This document shows positions 25,583 through 33,706 of a stretch of 60,667 nucleotides of DNA, piece by piece. The position numbers were made by a program, and so were the translations under genes. This stretch comes from Bacteroidota bacterium. Lineage in GTDB: Bacteria > Bacteroidota > Bacteroidia > Cytophagales > Cyclobacteriaceae. The notes under the pieces were generated by a model. It did no database searches and was not told the DNA's origin. It saw only the letters and a program-made list of their open reading frames with translations. Location: the NCBI GenBank assembly GCA_018266055.1, contig JAFDYT010000016.1, positions 1 to 60,667 of the forward strand, given 5' to 3'. Each line of letters begins with the position of its first letter. The first letter of the stretch is position 1.

Positions 25583-26288
25583 AAATGATGTGAAGCTTAA
25601 ATGCCTGGTAGTGGACGACGAGCCGTTTGCGCTCAAACTCATGGAGGACGAAATCAACAAGATTCCTTTTCTAGAAATAGTAGCCACATGTACCTCGGCA
25701 GAGAAGGCGAAAAATTATCTCCACCTGGGCATCGATCTGCTCTTCATCGATATACAAATGCCCAACCTTACTGGAACGCAATTCCTTCGGACTTTGGAAA
25801 ATCCACCCCTTGTTATTATCACCACCGCGTATGATCAATACGCCCTCGAGGGTTTTGAGCTCGATGTGGTCGATTATCTCATGAAGCCAGTACTATTCAG
25901 TCGCTTGCAACGCGCGGCCAACAAGGCTCGCGAAATATGGCTCGGTCGTCAGATTCGAAAAGTAGAAAAGCGCCCGTTCTTTTTTGTACGATCAAGCTAT
26001 AAGGAAGTAAAAATTTATTGCGACGAAGTGTTGTACATCGAAGGGTTGAAGGACTATGTGAAAATTTTCACCACCACGCAGCCTCACGCCATCCTCACGC
26101 GCCAAAACCTGAAAGGCATGGAGGCACTGTTGCCTCGCGGAATTTTTGTACGCTTGCACAATTCCTTTATTGTGAACATCAATAAAATATCCACCTTCAA
26201 AAAGTCGCTGGTGTTTGTGGGAAAAACAGCCATCCCGATCGGAGAGAAATTTTCGATGCGCTTTGAAGAGCAGTTTCGCGCCGCCTGA
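25569..26288 (+). CDS. LytTR-family response regulator
   Basis: A 239-residue regulator. The receiver domain (about 10-125) has the acidic pair Asp16/Asp17, phospho-acceptor Asp61 in FIDIQMPNLTG, and the downstream lysine in DYLMKPV. The LytTR DNA-binding domain (about 138-235) has VLYIEGLKDYVKIFT and FVRLHNSFIVNINKI. Such regulators bind paired direct repeats upstream of exported or cell-envelope genes. It is paired with the overlapping LytS-type kinase. Targets cannot be read from this window. Confidence 0.94.
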   Translation: MMMVENDVKLKCLVVDDEPFALKLMEDEINKIPFLEIVATCTSAEKAKNYLHLGIDLLFIDIQMPNLTGTQFLRTLENPPLVIITTAYDQYALEGFELDVVDYLMKPVLFSRLQRAANKAREIWLGRQIRKVEKRPFFFVRSSYKEVKIYCDEVLYIEGLKDYVKIFTTTQPHAILTRQNLKGMEALLPRGIFVRLHNSFIVNINKISTFKKSLVFVGKTAIPIGEKFSMRFEEQFRAA

Positions 26289-26330
26289 AGGTCAGGTTCA
26301 ACGGATTCTATTACGTGAATTGAAAACCGA

Positions 26331-26759
26331 TTACGAGGTGTGATCGTACACAATCACCCATTTGTTTTTTTTCTTTCTAAACAGCAATGTGAAAATCCCG
26401 CTCGGGTTATCCTTTTCTCTTTTCAGAAAATATTTTCCCGTCACGAGATACGCGTCGTGCGCGATGAAATCAAGCCGCAGCACTTCAAAGCGCAGCGTGC
26501 CCATGGCGGCTTTGCCTGGATAACTTTTTTTGTAGCGAAGCAACGTGCTGTCCCATCCGGAAGTGATTTTACTGCCGATAAACAAAATGGAATCAGACTT
26601 CCAGTAGCCTTCCATGAACTCCTCAATGTTGGCCTGGTTCCACGCTGCCACTTGTACGTCGAGTACTTTGCGTATCGCGGCTTCGTCGGTTTTGTTGCGC
26701 TGTGCCATTCCCGCCAAGGATAGTAAAAGAGTCAACAGGGCTAGGGTTATTTTTTTCAT
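26331..26759 (-). CDS. Exported SnoaL-like (DUF4440) protein
   Basis: A 142-residue protein with a signal peptide (LALLTLLLSLAGMAQ) and an NTF2-like fold: AIRKVLDVQVAAWNQANIEEFMEGYWKSDSILFIG followed by strands ending in WVIVYDHTS. The conserved tryptophans and the YDHTS end are typical of DUF4440 proteins. These bind small ligands or act as minor enzymes; no specific function is supported. It is a single gene with a divergent small ORF upstream. Confidence 0.85.
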   Translation of the reverse strand: MKKITLALLTLLLSLAGMAQRNKTDEAAIRKVLDVQVAAWNQANIEEFMEGYWKSDSILFIGSKITSGWDSTLLRYKKSYPGKAAMGTLRFEVLRLDFIAHDAYLVTGKYFLKREKDNPSGIFTLLFRKKKNKWVIVYDHTS

Positions 26760-26846
26760 CGCTTGTATAACTTAGGTTGTGTGGTGACAAAAATCATAAA
26801 ATAAAACGAATAATTCGCCTAAACTTGATTAGCTAAAGCTCCACCG

Positions 26847-27044
26847 ATGAAACGCATATTAGTGACCATCAAAAAAAGGGTTGATCCGGAACATAAACTC
26901 ATTTCGACAGAATGGGTCACCGAAAGCGAGATCGATTCAATTCGAAAAAAATACGGCAACCAGTTTGATCCCGATGATCCCATCATCAGTTACCTCAGCG
27001 ATCAGTTACTGCTCGTTTCATTTCTGGTTTGGATTCATGAATGA
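26847..27044 (+). CDS. Small hypothetical protein
   Basis: A 65-residue frame, MKRILVTIKKRVDPEHKLIS at the start, with reasonable charged, coding-like composition up to about residue 50 and then a hydrophobic end. Its last 27 bp overlap the convergent DUF952 gene. It may be a real small protein whose true end is unusual, or a chance ORF. No family recognised. Confidence 0.4.
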   Translation: MKRILVTIKKRVDPEHKLISTEWVTESEIDSIRKKYGNQFDPDDPIISYLSDQLLLVSFLVWIHE

Positions 27045-27335
27045 TTCCAGCGCGGTCACTTTGATCACGGCATTCCGGTTGATAGTTCCATAGATGTGCG
27101 GGTATCGCTCGTGGGCAGTAGAAACTTCATACCGAACCGGCGCCGTGAGTTTCGACTCATCGATTTCCAACAGCAACAAACCTTTCTGGCTTTTGTAATA
27201 GCGCGATACCACGCCGGGCACTTGCGCCAAGGTACTGGCATGGATAAATCCTTCGGCAGGATAACCCGACGGAAAGTAGTCGCCGTTGCCGGCGGATCGA
27301 TTCCAATCTTCGGGTGTGGCAATGTGATAAATCAT
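27018..27335 (-). CDS. DUF952 family protein
   Basis: A 105-residue protein typical of DUF952: it begins IYHIATPEDW and continues with GFIHASTLAQVPGVVSRYY, LLLLEIDESKL and the late HIYGTINRNAVIKV. The fold is related to ADP-ribosyltransferase-like enzymes, but no biochemical role is established. Length matches the family. It stands alone between opposing genes. Confidence 0.9.
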   Translation of the reverse strand: MIYHIATPEDWNRSAGNGDYFPSGYPAEGFIHASTLAQVPGVVSRYYKSQKGLLLLEIDESKLTAPVRYEVSTAHERYPHIYGTINRNAVIKVTALESFMNPNQK

Positions 27336-27488
27336 CTCGTCTAGATCGAATGGTTTCTTACGAAAAGTTGAAGGAATAAAAGTCGCATTTTATTCGTGCA
27401 ATTTTTTTTATCGACGGAATATTTCGGTTCTCCGCATGCTGAAAATCTTGAAAATCCTACCCACCTTTGTTTCAAACTATCCCACGCG

Positions 27489-29930
27489 ATGAAAAAGATT
27501 AATTTCTCAAAAGATGTTGTTCCTCACCTGGTGGCTATTGTCGTGTTTCTGGTGGTGACGCTTATCTTTTTTAACCCCGTTTTTTTTGACAACAAAGTAC
27601 TTGATCAGGGCGATATCCAACAATTCCGGGGTTCGAGCAAGTCGATCGCCGACTACCGGGCGGCTACGGGCGAAGAGGCGCTGTGGGCTCCTTCCATGTT
27701 TAGCGGTATGCCCGCCTATCTGGTCAGTGTCAAATGGAGCGACGGACCGGTGAGTTGGGCTAAAAGAACGATGTCGTTGTTTCTGCCACATCCCATCAAC
27801 AATATCTTCATTGCGTTTTTGTGCTATTACATTTTGCTGCTTTCGTTTGGTGTGCGACCGTACGTCGCCATTGCCGGAGGCATTGCCTTTGGGCTTTCGT
27901 CGTACGTGATTGTGGGGTTGGGTGCGGGCCACAACGGACGCATCGGAGCCATTGCATTCATGCCATTGGTGATGGCGGGTATTCATCTGGCGTTCACCCA
28001 TCGCCGATGGCTCGGATTTGCAGTAGCCACGCTGGGGCTGTCGCTTCACTTACATGAAAACCATTTGCAGATCACGTATTACCTGATGTTGGTCGCGGTA
28101 GCGTATGCGTTGGTACAATTGGTGTATGCGTATCGCGAAAAGCAGCTTCCCCAATTTTTCAAAACGGTGGCTGTACTCGTGCCTGCCGTGATCATTGCGG
28201 CGGGAACATTCTTCGGCCAGTTCTGGGCGATCAATGAATACACGAAGTATTCTACGCGCGGCCCTTCGGAGTTAACCCATGTTGGCGATGCAAGCGCCGC
28301 CAGTGGACTGAGTAAGGAATACGCCTTTGCCTACAACTATGGAATCTGGGAACCGATGACATTATTGATTCCTGATTTCTATGGCGGATCAAGTGCCACG
28401 GCATTTGTCAGCGACCAATCCAGCGAAAGCTATAAGGCATTGGCCAATGCAAGCGACAACCGACTGGCCAATCAACTCATCAACTATACCTCTACCTATT
28501 GGGGGCCACAATCGTTCACCGCAGGTGCATATTATGCCGGGGCTGTGGTGATGTTTCTTTTTGTGTTGGGCATTCTTGTGGTGGAGCGAAAATACGTATG
28601 GTGGCTACTGCCCGTAGGCGTGCTTAGTATTTTGCTGAGCTGGGGCGACAGCTTTTCTACATTCAATTATTTTATCTTCGATTACCTGCCGGGCTACAAC
28701 AAATTCAGGTCGTTTAGCTTCGGATTAGTCATGGTGCTGTTCACCATGCCATTGCTGGCGATGCTCGGCGTTGAGAAATTGCTGAGCGAGGAACTCAACA
28801 AAGACCTCAAGAAAAAACTACTGATTGCCTTTGGCGCTACGGCGGGATTGTGTTTTGTGTTGATCCTTTTTGCGGGCATGGGCTCCTTCACCCGCGACGG
28901 TGAATCGCAATTGCCCGTGTGGTTTTTGAAAGCATTGCAAGCTGACCGCCGCGGACTGCTGCGTGCCGATGCGTGGCGCTCCATCGGGTTTATCCTTCCA
29001 CTTTTTTTAATCCTCTATTTTAATCTTACCAAAAAGATTTCCGCTACAGGATTTTACGTGCTGCTGGGCTTGCTCATCGCCCTCGATCTGTCGTTTGTCG
29101 ACAAGCGCTATTTTGGAAAGGACAAGTTCATGCGCAAGTACGACAACGCCTTTGCGGCGACGGCTTCTGACGAAGCGATTCTCAAAGACAAAAGTTACTA
29201 CCGCGTGTACAACTTGCAGGAGGACTTCAGCAAGAGTGCGCGCACCGCGTATCTCCACTATTCGCTCAACGGATATACCGGCGCCAAACTAAGACGCTAC
29301 CAGGATTTGTACGATTCGTGTGTGGCGCGCGAGTTGCAACAGATGGTAGGCGATGCCCAGAAAGGCAACCTCGACTTTGAAAAATTTGGTGTGCTGAACA
29401 TGCTGAACACAAAATACATTTTGTATGGCCCGGAAGCGAACAATATTATTCCCAATCCTTCCGCGAATGGAAATGCGTGGTTTGTAAACGAAGTGCTCAA
29501 TGTTTCTTCGCCCGACGAGGAGCTCGCCAAAACAAGAGTAGTCAACACCAAAACGACCGCTGTGATTAAAGGCGCTTCCGCTCAACTCAAGGCGCAGGCC
29601 GACAGTACGGCTACAATTGCCATCACGGAATTCAAACCTCCGTATCTGAAGTATGAATCGCAATCGGCAACAGATGGAGTAGCTGTGTTCTCTGAAATTT
29701 ATTACCCGAAAGGGTGGCATGCCTTTGTCGATGGCAAGGAAACGGAAATCCTTCGTGCCGACTATGTGCTGCGTGCGCTGGCTATTCCGGCTGGAAAGCA
29801 TACCATCGAATTCAAATTCGAACCCAAGCCGTATGTAGTGGGCAATAAAATTACACTGGCGTCCAACTGGGTAATGCTGTTGGTTGTATTGGGGTGTATC
29901 GGCTGGACCTTGAAAAAGGAAACCGTGTAA
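27489..29930 (+). CDS. YfhO-family multi-pass membrane protein
   Basis: About 813 residues from the ATG at 27489 (MKKINFSKDVVPHLVAIVVFL); the frame is open from 27396, but that extension is not membrane-like. About a dozen membrane segments are followed by a soluble C-terminal domain (TNTKYILYGPEAN ... EIYYPKGWHAFVDGKETEI ... GKHTIEFKFEPKPYVVG) and a last membrane helix. YfhO proteins belong to the GT-C-like group; in Gram-positive bacteria they help glycosylate cell-wall polymers using lipid-linked sugars. In Bacteroidota the acceptor is unknown. The early motif with Asp (VLDQGDIQQFRG) is where GT-C enzymes hold a catalytic acid. Confidence 0.88.
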   Translation: MKKINFSKDVVPHLVAIVVFLVVTLIFFNPVFFDNKVLDQGDIQQFRGSSKSIADYRAATGEEALWAPSMFSGMPAYLVSVKWSDGPVSWAKRTMSLFLPHPINNIFIAFLCYYILLLSFGVRPYVAIAGGIAFGLSSYVIVGLGAGHNGRIGAIAFMPLVMAGIHLAFTHRRWLGFAVATLGLSLHLHENHLQITYYLMLVAVAYALVQLVYAYREKQLPQFFKTVAVLVPAVIIAAGTFFGQFWAINEYTKYSTRGPSELTHVGDASAASGLSKEYAFAYNYGIWEPMTLLIPDFYGGSSATAFVSDQSSESYKALANASDNRLANQLINYTSTYWGPQSFTAGAYYAGAVVMFLFVLGILVVERKYVWWLLPVGVLSILLSWGDSFSTFNYFIFDYLPGYNKFRSFSFGLVMVLFTMPLLAMLGVEKLLSEELNKDLKKKLLIAFGATAGLCFVLILFAGMGSFTRDGESQLPVWFLKALQADRRGLLRADAWRSIGFILPLFLILYFNLTKKISATGFYVLLGLLIALDLSFVDKRYFGKDKFMRKYDNAFAATASDEAILKDKSYYRVYNLQEDFSKSARTAYLHYSLNGYTGAKLRRYQDLYDSCVARELQQMVGDAQKGNLDFEKFGVLNMLNTKYILYGPEANNIIPNPSANGNAWFVNEVLNVSSPDEELAKTRVVNTKTTAVIKGASAQLKAQADSTATIAITEFKPPYLKYESQSATDGVAVFSEIYYPKGWHAFVDGKETEILRADYVLRALAIPAGKHTIEFKFEPKPYVVGNKITLASNWVMLLVVLGCIGWTLKKETV

Positions 29931-29976
29931 TTCTCATTTCACTGAAAAGAACATTTCGCTAGATTCACAAAATTTT

Positions 29977-31614
29977 ATGCTCATGATCCTCGCTCGCAAT
30001 TTTAGGTTTATTCTCGTCGCTTGTTTCTGCGTGTTTGCGCTCTCTTGTCAGGCACCCAAAAAAAATGAGAACCAACGCTCACCGATTAACTCGCTCATTC
30101 CGCTTCCGCAGGAAATTAAATCGACAGGAAAAGCATTTGAGCTCACCGACAAAACCGCGGTGTATGTGGCAACAGAAGATGAACAAGTGTTTGCGGTAGC
30201 CGAGTATCTGGCCGGAAAACTGCGCACGGCCACAGGGTTTCCTCTGCCGGTGAATAAAGTACAAGGACAAGCACCCGAAGGAAGTCTGGTGCTCACCAAA
30301 ACCGAGCCCGATGCTCAACTCGGGGAAGAAGGCTATTCGCTGGAGGTTACCGAAAGCACGGTGAAACTTTCGGCTCCTGCTGCCGCCGGTTTGTTTCGCG
30401 GCGCGCAAACGATCCGTCAGCTTTTGCCGGCTGCCATTGAGAGCGCTTCGGTACAAAATGACGTGGACTGGAAAATTGAAACAGGAACTATCCGTGATTT
30501 TCCCAACTATGCGTGGCGAGGCATGATGCTCGATGTAGCGCGTCATTTTTTTAGTGTGGAAGAAGTGAAGCGCCTGCTCGACGAGATGGCCTACTACAAG
30601 TTGAATGTATTTCACTGGCACCTCAGCGACGACCAGGGCTGGCGTATCGAAATAAAATCATGGCCTAAGCTTACCGAAGTAGGAGGCTCTACACAAGTAG
30701 GAGGAGCGAAGGGCGGCTTTTATACACAAGAACAATACAAAGAGATTGTAAAGTATGCAGCGGAGCGGTACATCACCGTGATTCCTGAAATAGATATGCC
30801 CGGCCATACCAACGCGGCGCTGGCATCGTATCCTGAACTAAACTGCAGTGAGCAGACCATTAAGATTAGTCAGGGCAACGAAATGAAACGCAAAGTACCC
30901 GGCTTATATACTGGTATTGAAGTGGGCTTCAGTACGCTCTGCGCCACCAAAGAAGTGACCTACAAATTTATCGACGATGTGGTGCGTGAGCTGGCGGAGA
31001 TGACGCCCGGCCCGTACCTCCATATTGGCGGTGACGAAAGCCACGCCACCAAGAAAGAAGATTACATTCCCTTTGTGAATAAGGTACAGGAGATCGTTAT
31101 CTCCCATGGCAAAAAAGTAGTGGGCTGGGATGAGATCGCCAACACCACGTTGAAGCCGAATACCATGGCACAGGTGTGGGCCGATGCACAAAACGGGAAG
31201 AAAGCCATTGCACAGGGAGCGAAGTTGATTTTATCTCCGGCAAGCAAATCCTATCTCGACATGAGCTACGACAGCACTTCCAAACTGGGGTTGCATTGGG
31301 CGGCGTATATTGAAGTGGATAGCGCTTACACCTGGGATCCGGCGAAGTTGGTGACAGGCATTGGTCGCGAAAATGTGTACGGCATAGAATCGGCGCTGTG
31401 GTCAGAGACGATCCAGACGCGCAGCGACATTGAGTACATGACATTCCCTCGCTTGCCAGGCCATGCGGAGATTGGCTGGTCAGCACCTGCCGACGGCAAG
31501 GAAGGCTCGCGCAATTGGAACGAATATAAAATCCGCCTCGCCAACCACGGCCCGCGATTCAAAGCGATGGGAATTAATTTCTATCCCTCGAAGTTGGTTC
31601 CCTGGGTGCAGTGA
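29977..31614 (+). CDS. GH20 beta-N-acetylhexosaminidase, lipoprotein
   Basis: A 545-residue glycoside hydrolase family 20 enzyme that removes terminal GlcNAc or GalNAc. A lipoprotein signal ends at the cysteine in ALSCQAPKK. The N-terminal GH20b-like domain (about 35-160) precedes the barrel, which has WRGMMLDVARHFF, FHWHLSDDQGWRIEIKSWP and the catalytic pair HIGGDESH (Asp353, Glu354). Sugar-binding tryptophans are present in VVGWDEI, QVWAD and ALWSE. It begins 46 bp after the YfhO-like gene and may be co-transcribed. Probably a periplasmic or surface chitobiose- or glycan-trimming enzyme. Confidence 0.95.
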   Translation: MLMILARNFRFILVACFCVFALSCQAPKKNENQRSPINSLIPLPQEIKSTGKAFELTDKTAVYVATEDEQVFAVAEYLAGKLRTATGFPLPVNKVQGQAPEGSLVLTKTEPDAQLGEEGYSLEVTESTVKLSAPAAAGLFRGAQTIRQLLPAAIESASVQNDVDWKIETGTIRDFPNYAWRGMMLDVARHFFSVEEVKRLLDEMAYYKLNVFHWHLSDDQGWRIEIKSWPKLTEVGGSTQVGGAKGGFYTQEQYKEIVKYAAERYITVIPEIDMPGHTNAALASYPELNCSEQTIKISQGNEMKRKVPGLYTGIEVGFSTLCATKEVTYKFIDDVVRELAEMTPGPYLHIGGDESHATKKEDYIPFVNKVQEIVISHGKKVVGWDEIANTTLKPNTMAQVWADAQNGKKAIAQGAKLILSPASKSYLDMSYDSTSKLGLHWAAYIEVDSAYTWDPAKLVTGIGRENVYGIESALWSETIQTRSDIEYMTFPRLPGHAEIGWSAPADGKEGSRNWNEYKIRLANHGPRFKAMGINFYPSKLVPWVQ

Positions 31615-31822
31615 TGAATATATGTCGGGATATCTGGTTTAATACCGGCAATTGCATTGACTATTTTTTGCAGGAAAAAAACCAAAGGTAATGCTTCAGA
31701 AAAGCTGATGGCTATGTAAGTGATTGAAAGCCAGAACGGCTTAGTAAGATGAGATTCATTTAAACAAAGGAATTGGGCGGGAAAAAGCCCATCCTATTCT
31801 GTTTTAAATTGAAACTCGCGCT

Positions 31823-31887
31823 GCGGCAGGGATAGGAGCGGCACGAAGTAAAGCGGATAGCCCGGTGCGCGCCTCGCGCAGCCGCCC
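31823..31887. repeat. GC-rich structured repeat, copy A (short form)
   Basis: Two blocks: GGATAGGAGCGGCAC and a 40-nt block at 31848-31887 identical to 33635-33674, containing the hairpin TGCGCG-CCT-CGCGCA. Only 3 nt separate the blocks here, against about 42 nt in copy B. It sits 7 nt beyond the FkbM stop codon, in that gene's 3' region. Confidence 0.85.
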
Positions 31888-31894
31888 TAAAAAA

Positions 31895-32605
31895 TCAGAT
31901 TGAGTTTTTTGAATCAAGCCATAGCGTATTGCACCCAATTGTCTTGATGAGTTGGTATCCATGTTGTGTTAATAGCGCGTGCTTGATATCGTTTTTGGGG
32001 CCGTATTGTTCGGTGACAATTAACCGCGGACGAAATTTGCTAAAATCCAAAGTTTGCAAAATATCCAAATCCATTCCTTCGGTGTCGATCAGCAGCAACC
32101 CAAATCGTTTCGATACATTTTCCCGTTCGAGTAATTCTGTTAATGGGATTCCTTCCACCACTACAAACTCAGCGCTTCGATGCTCGTCAAACCATTCGTT
32201 ATTGTCAGCACAAATCGTAGAGAGCAGTCCCTGTGGGTCGTCTTTTCCAAAAAATAACCGGACGGGTCCTTTGGTGGGAGAGACGGCACAGCAAAGTGTT
32301 TTCACCGAACGATACTTCGACAGGTTTGATTTCAGCAGGTCGTATATCTTCGGGTTTGCTTCGACAGAAATACCACGCCATCCTGATTTGATAAGCCCCA
32401 GTGTGGTGGAAACGGTGACACCATCATTAGCACCAATTTCTACAAAGTCACGCTCCGGATAATCTTTCATCACATCCCGTATGAATTTCGTTTCACCCGA
32501 TTGGGAATAGTCTTTGGACAAACTTTTGTTGACGTTTACTCTGGTGGTGCTGATAATCTTTACCACCTGATCGGGGAGAACTCTTTTAATAAGGGATTTT
32601 ATCAT
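31895..32605 (-). CDS. FkbM-family methyltransferase
   Basis: A 236-residue SAM-dependent methyltransferase of the FkbM type. It has FVEIGANDGVTVSTTLGLI (SAM-binding loop), the ISVEANPKIYDLL strand ending in the acidic residue, a central LLLIDTEGMDLDIL motif and a C-terminal GYQLIKTIGCNTLWL. FkbM proteins O-methylate sugars or polyketides; lone copies are often glycan-modifying and frequently found in accessory islands. Here it is a single gene, with one GC-rich repeat copy right after its stop and a long repeat array upstream, which suggests a module gained by transfer. Substrate unknown. Confidence 0.92.
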   Translation of the reverse strand: MIKSLIKRVLPDQVVKIISTTRVNVNKSLSKDYSQSGETKFIRDVMKDYPERDFVEIGANDGVTVSTTLGLIKSGWRGISVEANPKIYDLLKSNLSKYRSVKTLCCAVSPTKGPVRLFFGKDDPQGLLSTICADNNEWFDEHRSAEFVVVEGIPLTELLERENVSKRFGLLLIDTEGMDLDILQTLDFSKFRPRLIVTEQYGPKNDIKHALLTQHGYQLIKTIGCNTLWLDSKNSI

Positions 32606-32788
32606 ATTTTAATTGATAGGATTTGTAAAGTTAGCAAATCTACCGGTTCTGGAGTCCACAACACCTTTAATCAGCTGGCTACACCCGCCGTGTAAAGACA
32701 GTGGCTCAGGCATTCTGTGGAAGAATGCAGCACACCGAATTAAGTGGCTAGGTAACATTCAACCGTTCAATATTCAATCAATCTATTT
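32606..32788. other. Non-coding leader region of the FkbM gene
   Basis: No convincing gene. There is a perfect 7-bp hairpin GCATTCT-gtgga-AGAATGC at 32710-32728 without a T-tract, so it is not a standard terminator. The FkbM promoter must lie here or in the repeat array, but no clear -33/-7 pair was found. Confidence 0.5.
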
Positions 32789-33410
32789 TAGCCGAACCAT
32801 TTTGGTGGCGATGGGAACCTTTTTGATACCAAGCCGAACCAAAACGATAGCGATTCCTTCTATCTCAGACAACATCGAATAAAATTCATTTCGATCACTA
32901 TTTGGCTGCGCGACCGACCCCGTAGGGGTCGAAGCTTTGTAGAAAAAATTATAGTCATCCGCACGACCCCGTAGGGGTCGAACATACCGGCGACATCATC
33001 GGAAAATCAAATCTATCCGTGTCGAACCGTTTCGGTAGCGATGGGTACCCTTTTGATACCAAGCCGAACTAAAACGGTAGCGATTCCTTCTAATTCAGAC
33101 CAAGTCGAACCAAATCGGTAGCCATTCCTTCTAATTCAGACAAAGCCGAATGAAATTCATTCGAATTCCTCCTGTGTCAGACAAAGCCGGGTGAAAATCA
33201 TCCGACGTTGTACCTCCGACAGACCAAGTCGAACCAAAATCACTCGATTTCCTTCTAATTCAGACAAAGTCGAACCAAAACGGTAGCAATTCCTTCTAAA
33301 TCAGACCAAGTCGGACCAAATCGGTAGCGATTCCTTCTAATTCAGACCAAGTCGAACCAAATTCATTCGACGTCGAACCAAATCGGTAGCGATTCCTTCT
33401 AATTCAAACC
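32789..33410. repeat. Degenerate 41-bp tandem repeat array, non-coding
   Basis: About ten units of 41 bp lie head to tail at 33021-33410 (unit starts at 33061, 33102, 33143, 33184, 33226, 33267, 33308, 33349 and 33372), with a diverged proximal part at 32789-32880. Each unit begins near AAGTCGAACCAAA and ends near ATTCCTTCTAATTCAGACC; the centre is either CGGTAGCG or a TCATTCGA-like form. Units 32789-32870 and 33018-33100 share a longer dimer with TTTTGATACCAAGCCGAAC. A fragment in reverse orientation (GAATCGCTACC) follows at 33431. 41 is not a multiple of three and no long frame spans it, so it is not protein-coding. There are no spacers, so it is not CRISPR. Confidence 0.88.
32915..32980. 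repeat. Pair of identical REP-like palindromes
   Basis: CGACCCCGTAGGGGTCG occurs at 32915-32931 and again at 32964-32980 in the same orientation, 32 nt apart. Each is a 7-bp perfect inverted repeat around GTA. They interrupt the 41-bp array between its diverged first part and the main run. No RAYT/Y1 transposase gene is present in the window. Confidence 0.85.
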
Positions 33411-33570
33411 AATTTGTCTGATTTTCATTCGAATCGCTACCAAATTCAGACGATTTGGCATAATGATGAAATGAAAGAACAACCTACTAATACCCATGAA
33501 ATAAAGACTCGTCAATCCCCTGTTTATATAATTGACTTATGTCAGTATTTACACTTAGTGTGACCACACC

Positions 33571-33674
33571 GCGGAAGGGATAGGAGCGGCACCCCGCAGC
33601 GGCGTGGCCGCGATAGCAAGCGATGGGGCGAGGAGTAAAGCGGATAGCCCGGTGCGCGCCTCGCGCAGCCGCCC
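33571..33674. repeat. GC-rich structured repeat, copy B (long form)
   Basis: Same outer blocks as copy A (GGATAGGAGCGGCAC, and the 40-nt block at 33635-33674 identical to copy A), but with about 42 nt between them, including the hairpin GCGGC-gtg-GCCGC. It lies 32 bp beyond the stop of the FtsX/MacB permease gene, so both copies follow the 3' end of a minus-strand gene and have the same orientation. Confidence 0.85.
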
Positions 33675-33706
33675 AGGGACTAACAGCTAGAACAACAACT
33701 CACCAC

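Noticed and set aside
31778-31800. Terminator-like TGGGC...GCCCA hairpin after the GH20 gene
   Set aside because: Stem of only five pairs and no T-tract directly after it.
32613-32882. 89-residue open frame upstream of the repeat array
   Set aside because: Composition is not protein-like, it runs into the repeat units, and it has no recognisable domain.
33021-33410. Possible CRISPR array
   Set aside because: Units are contiguous with no unique spacers, and no cas gene is near.
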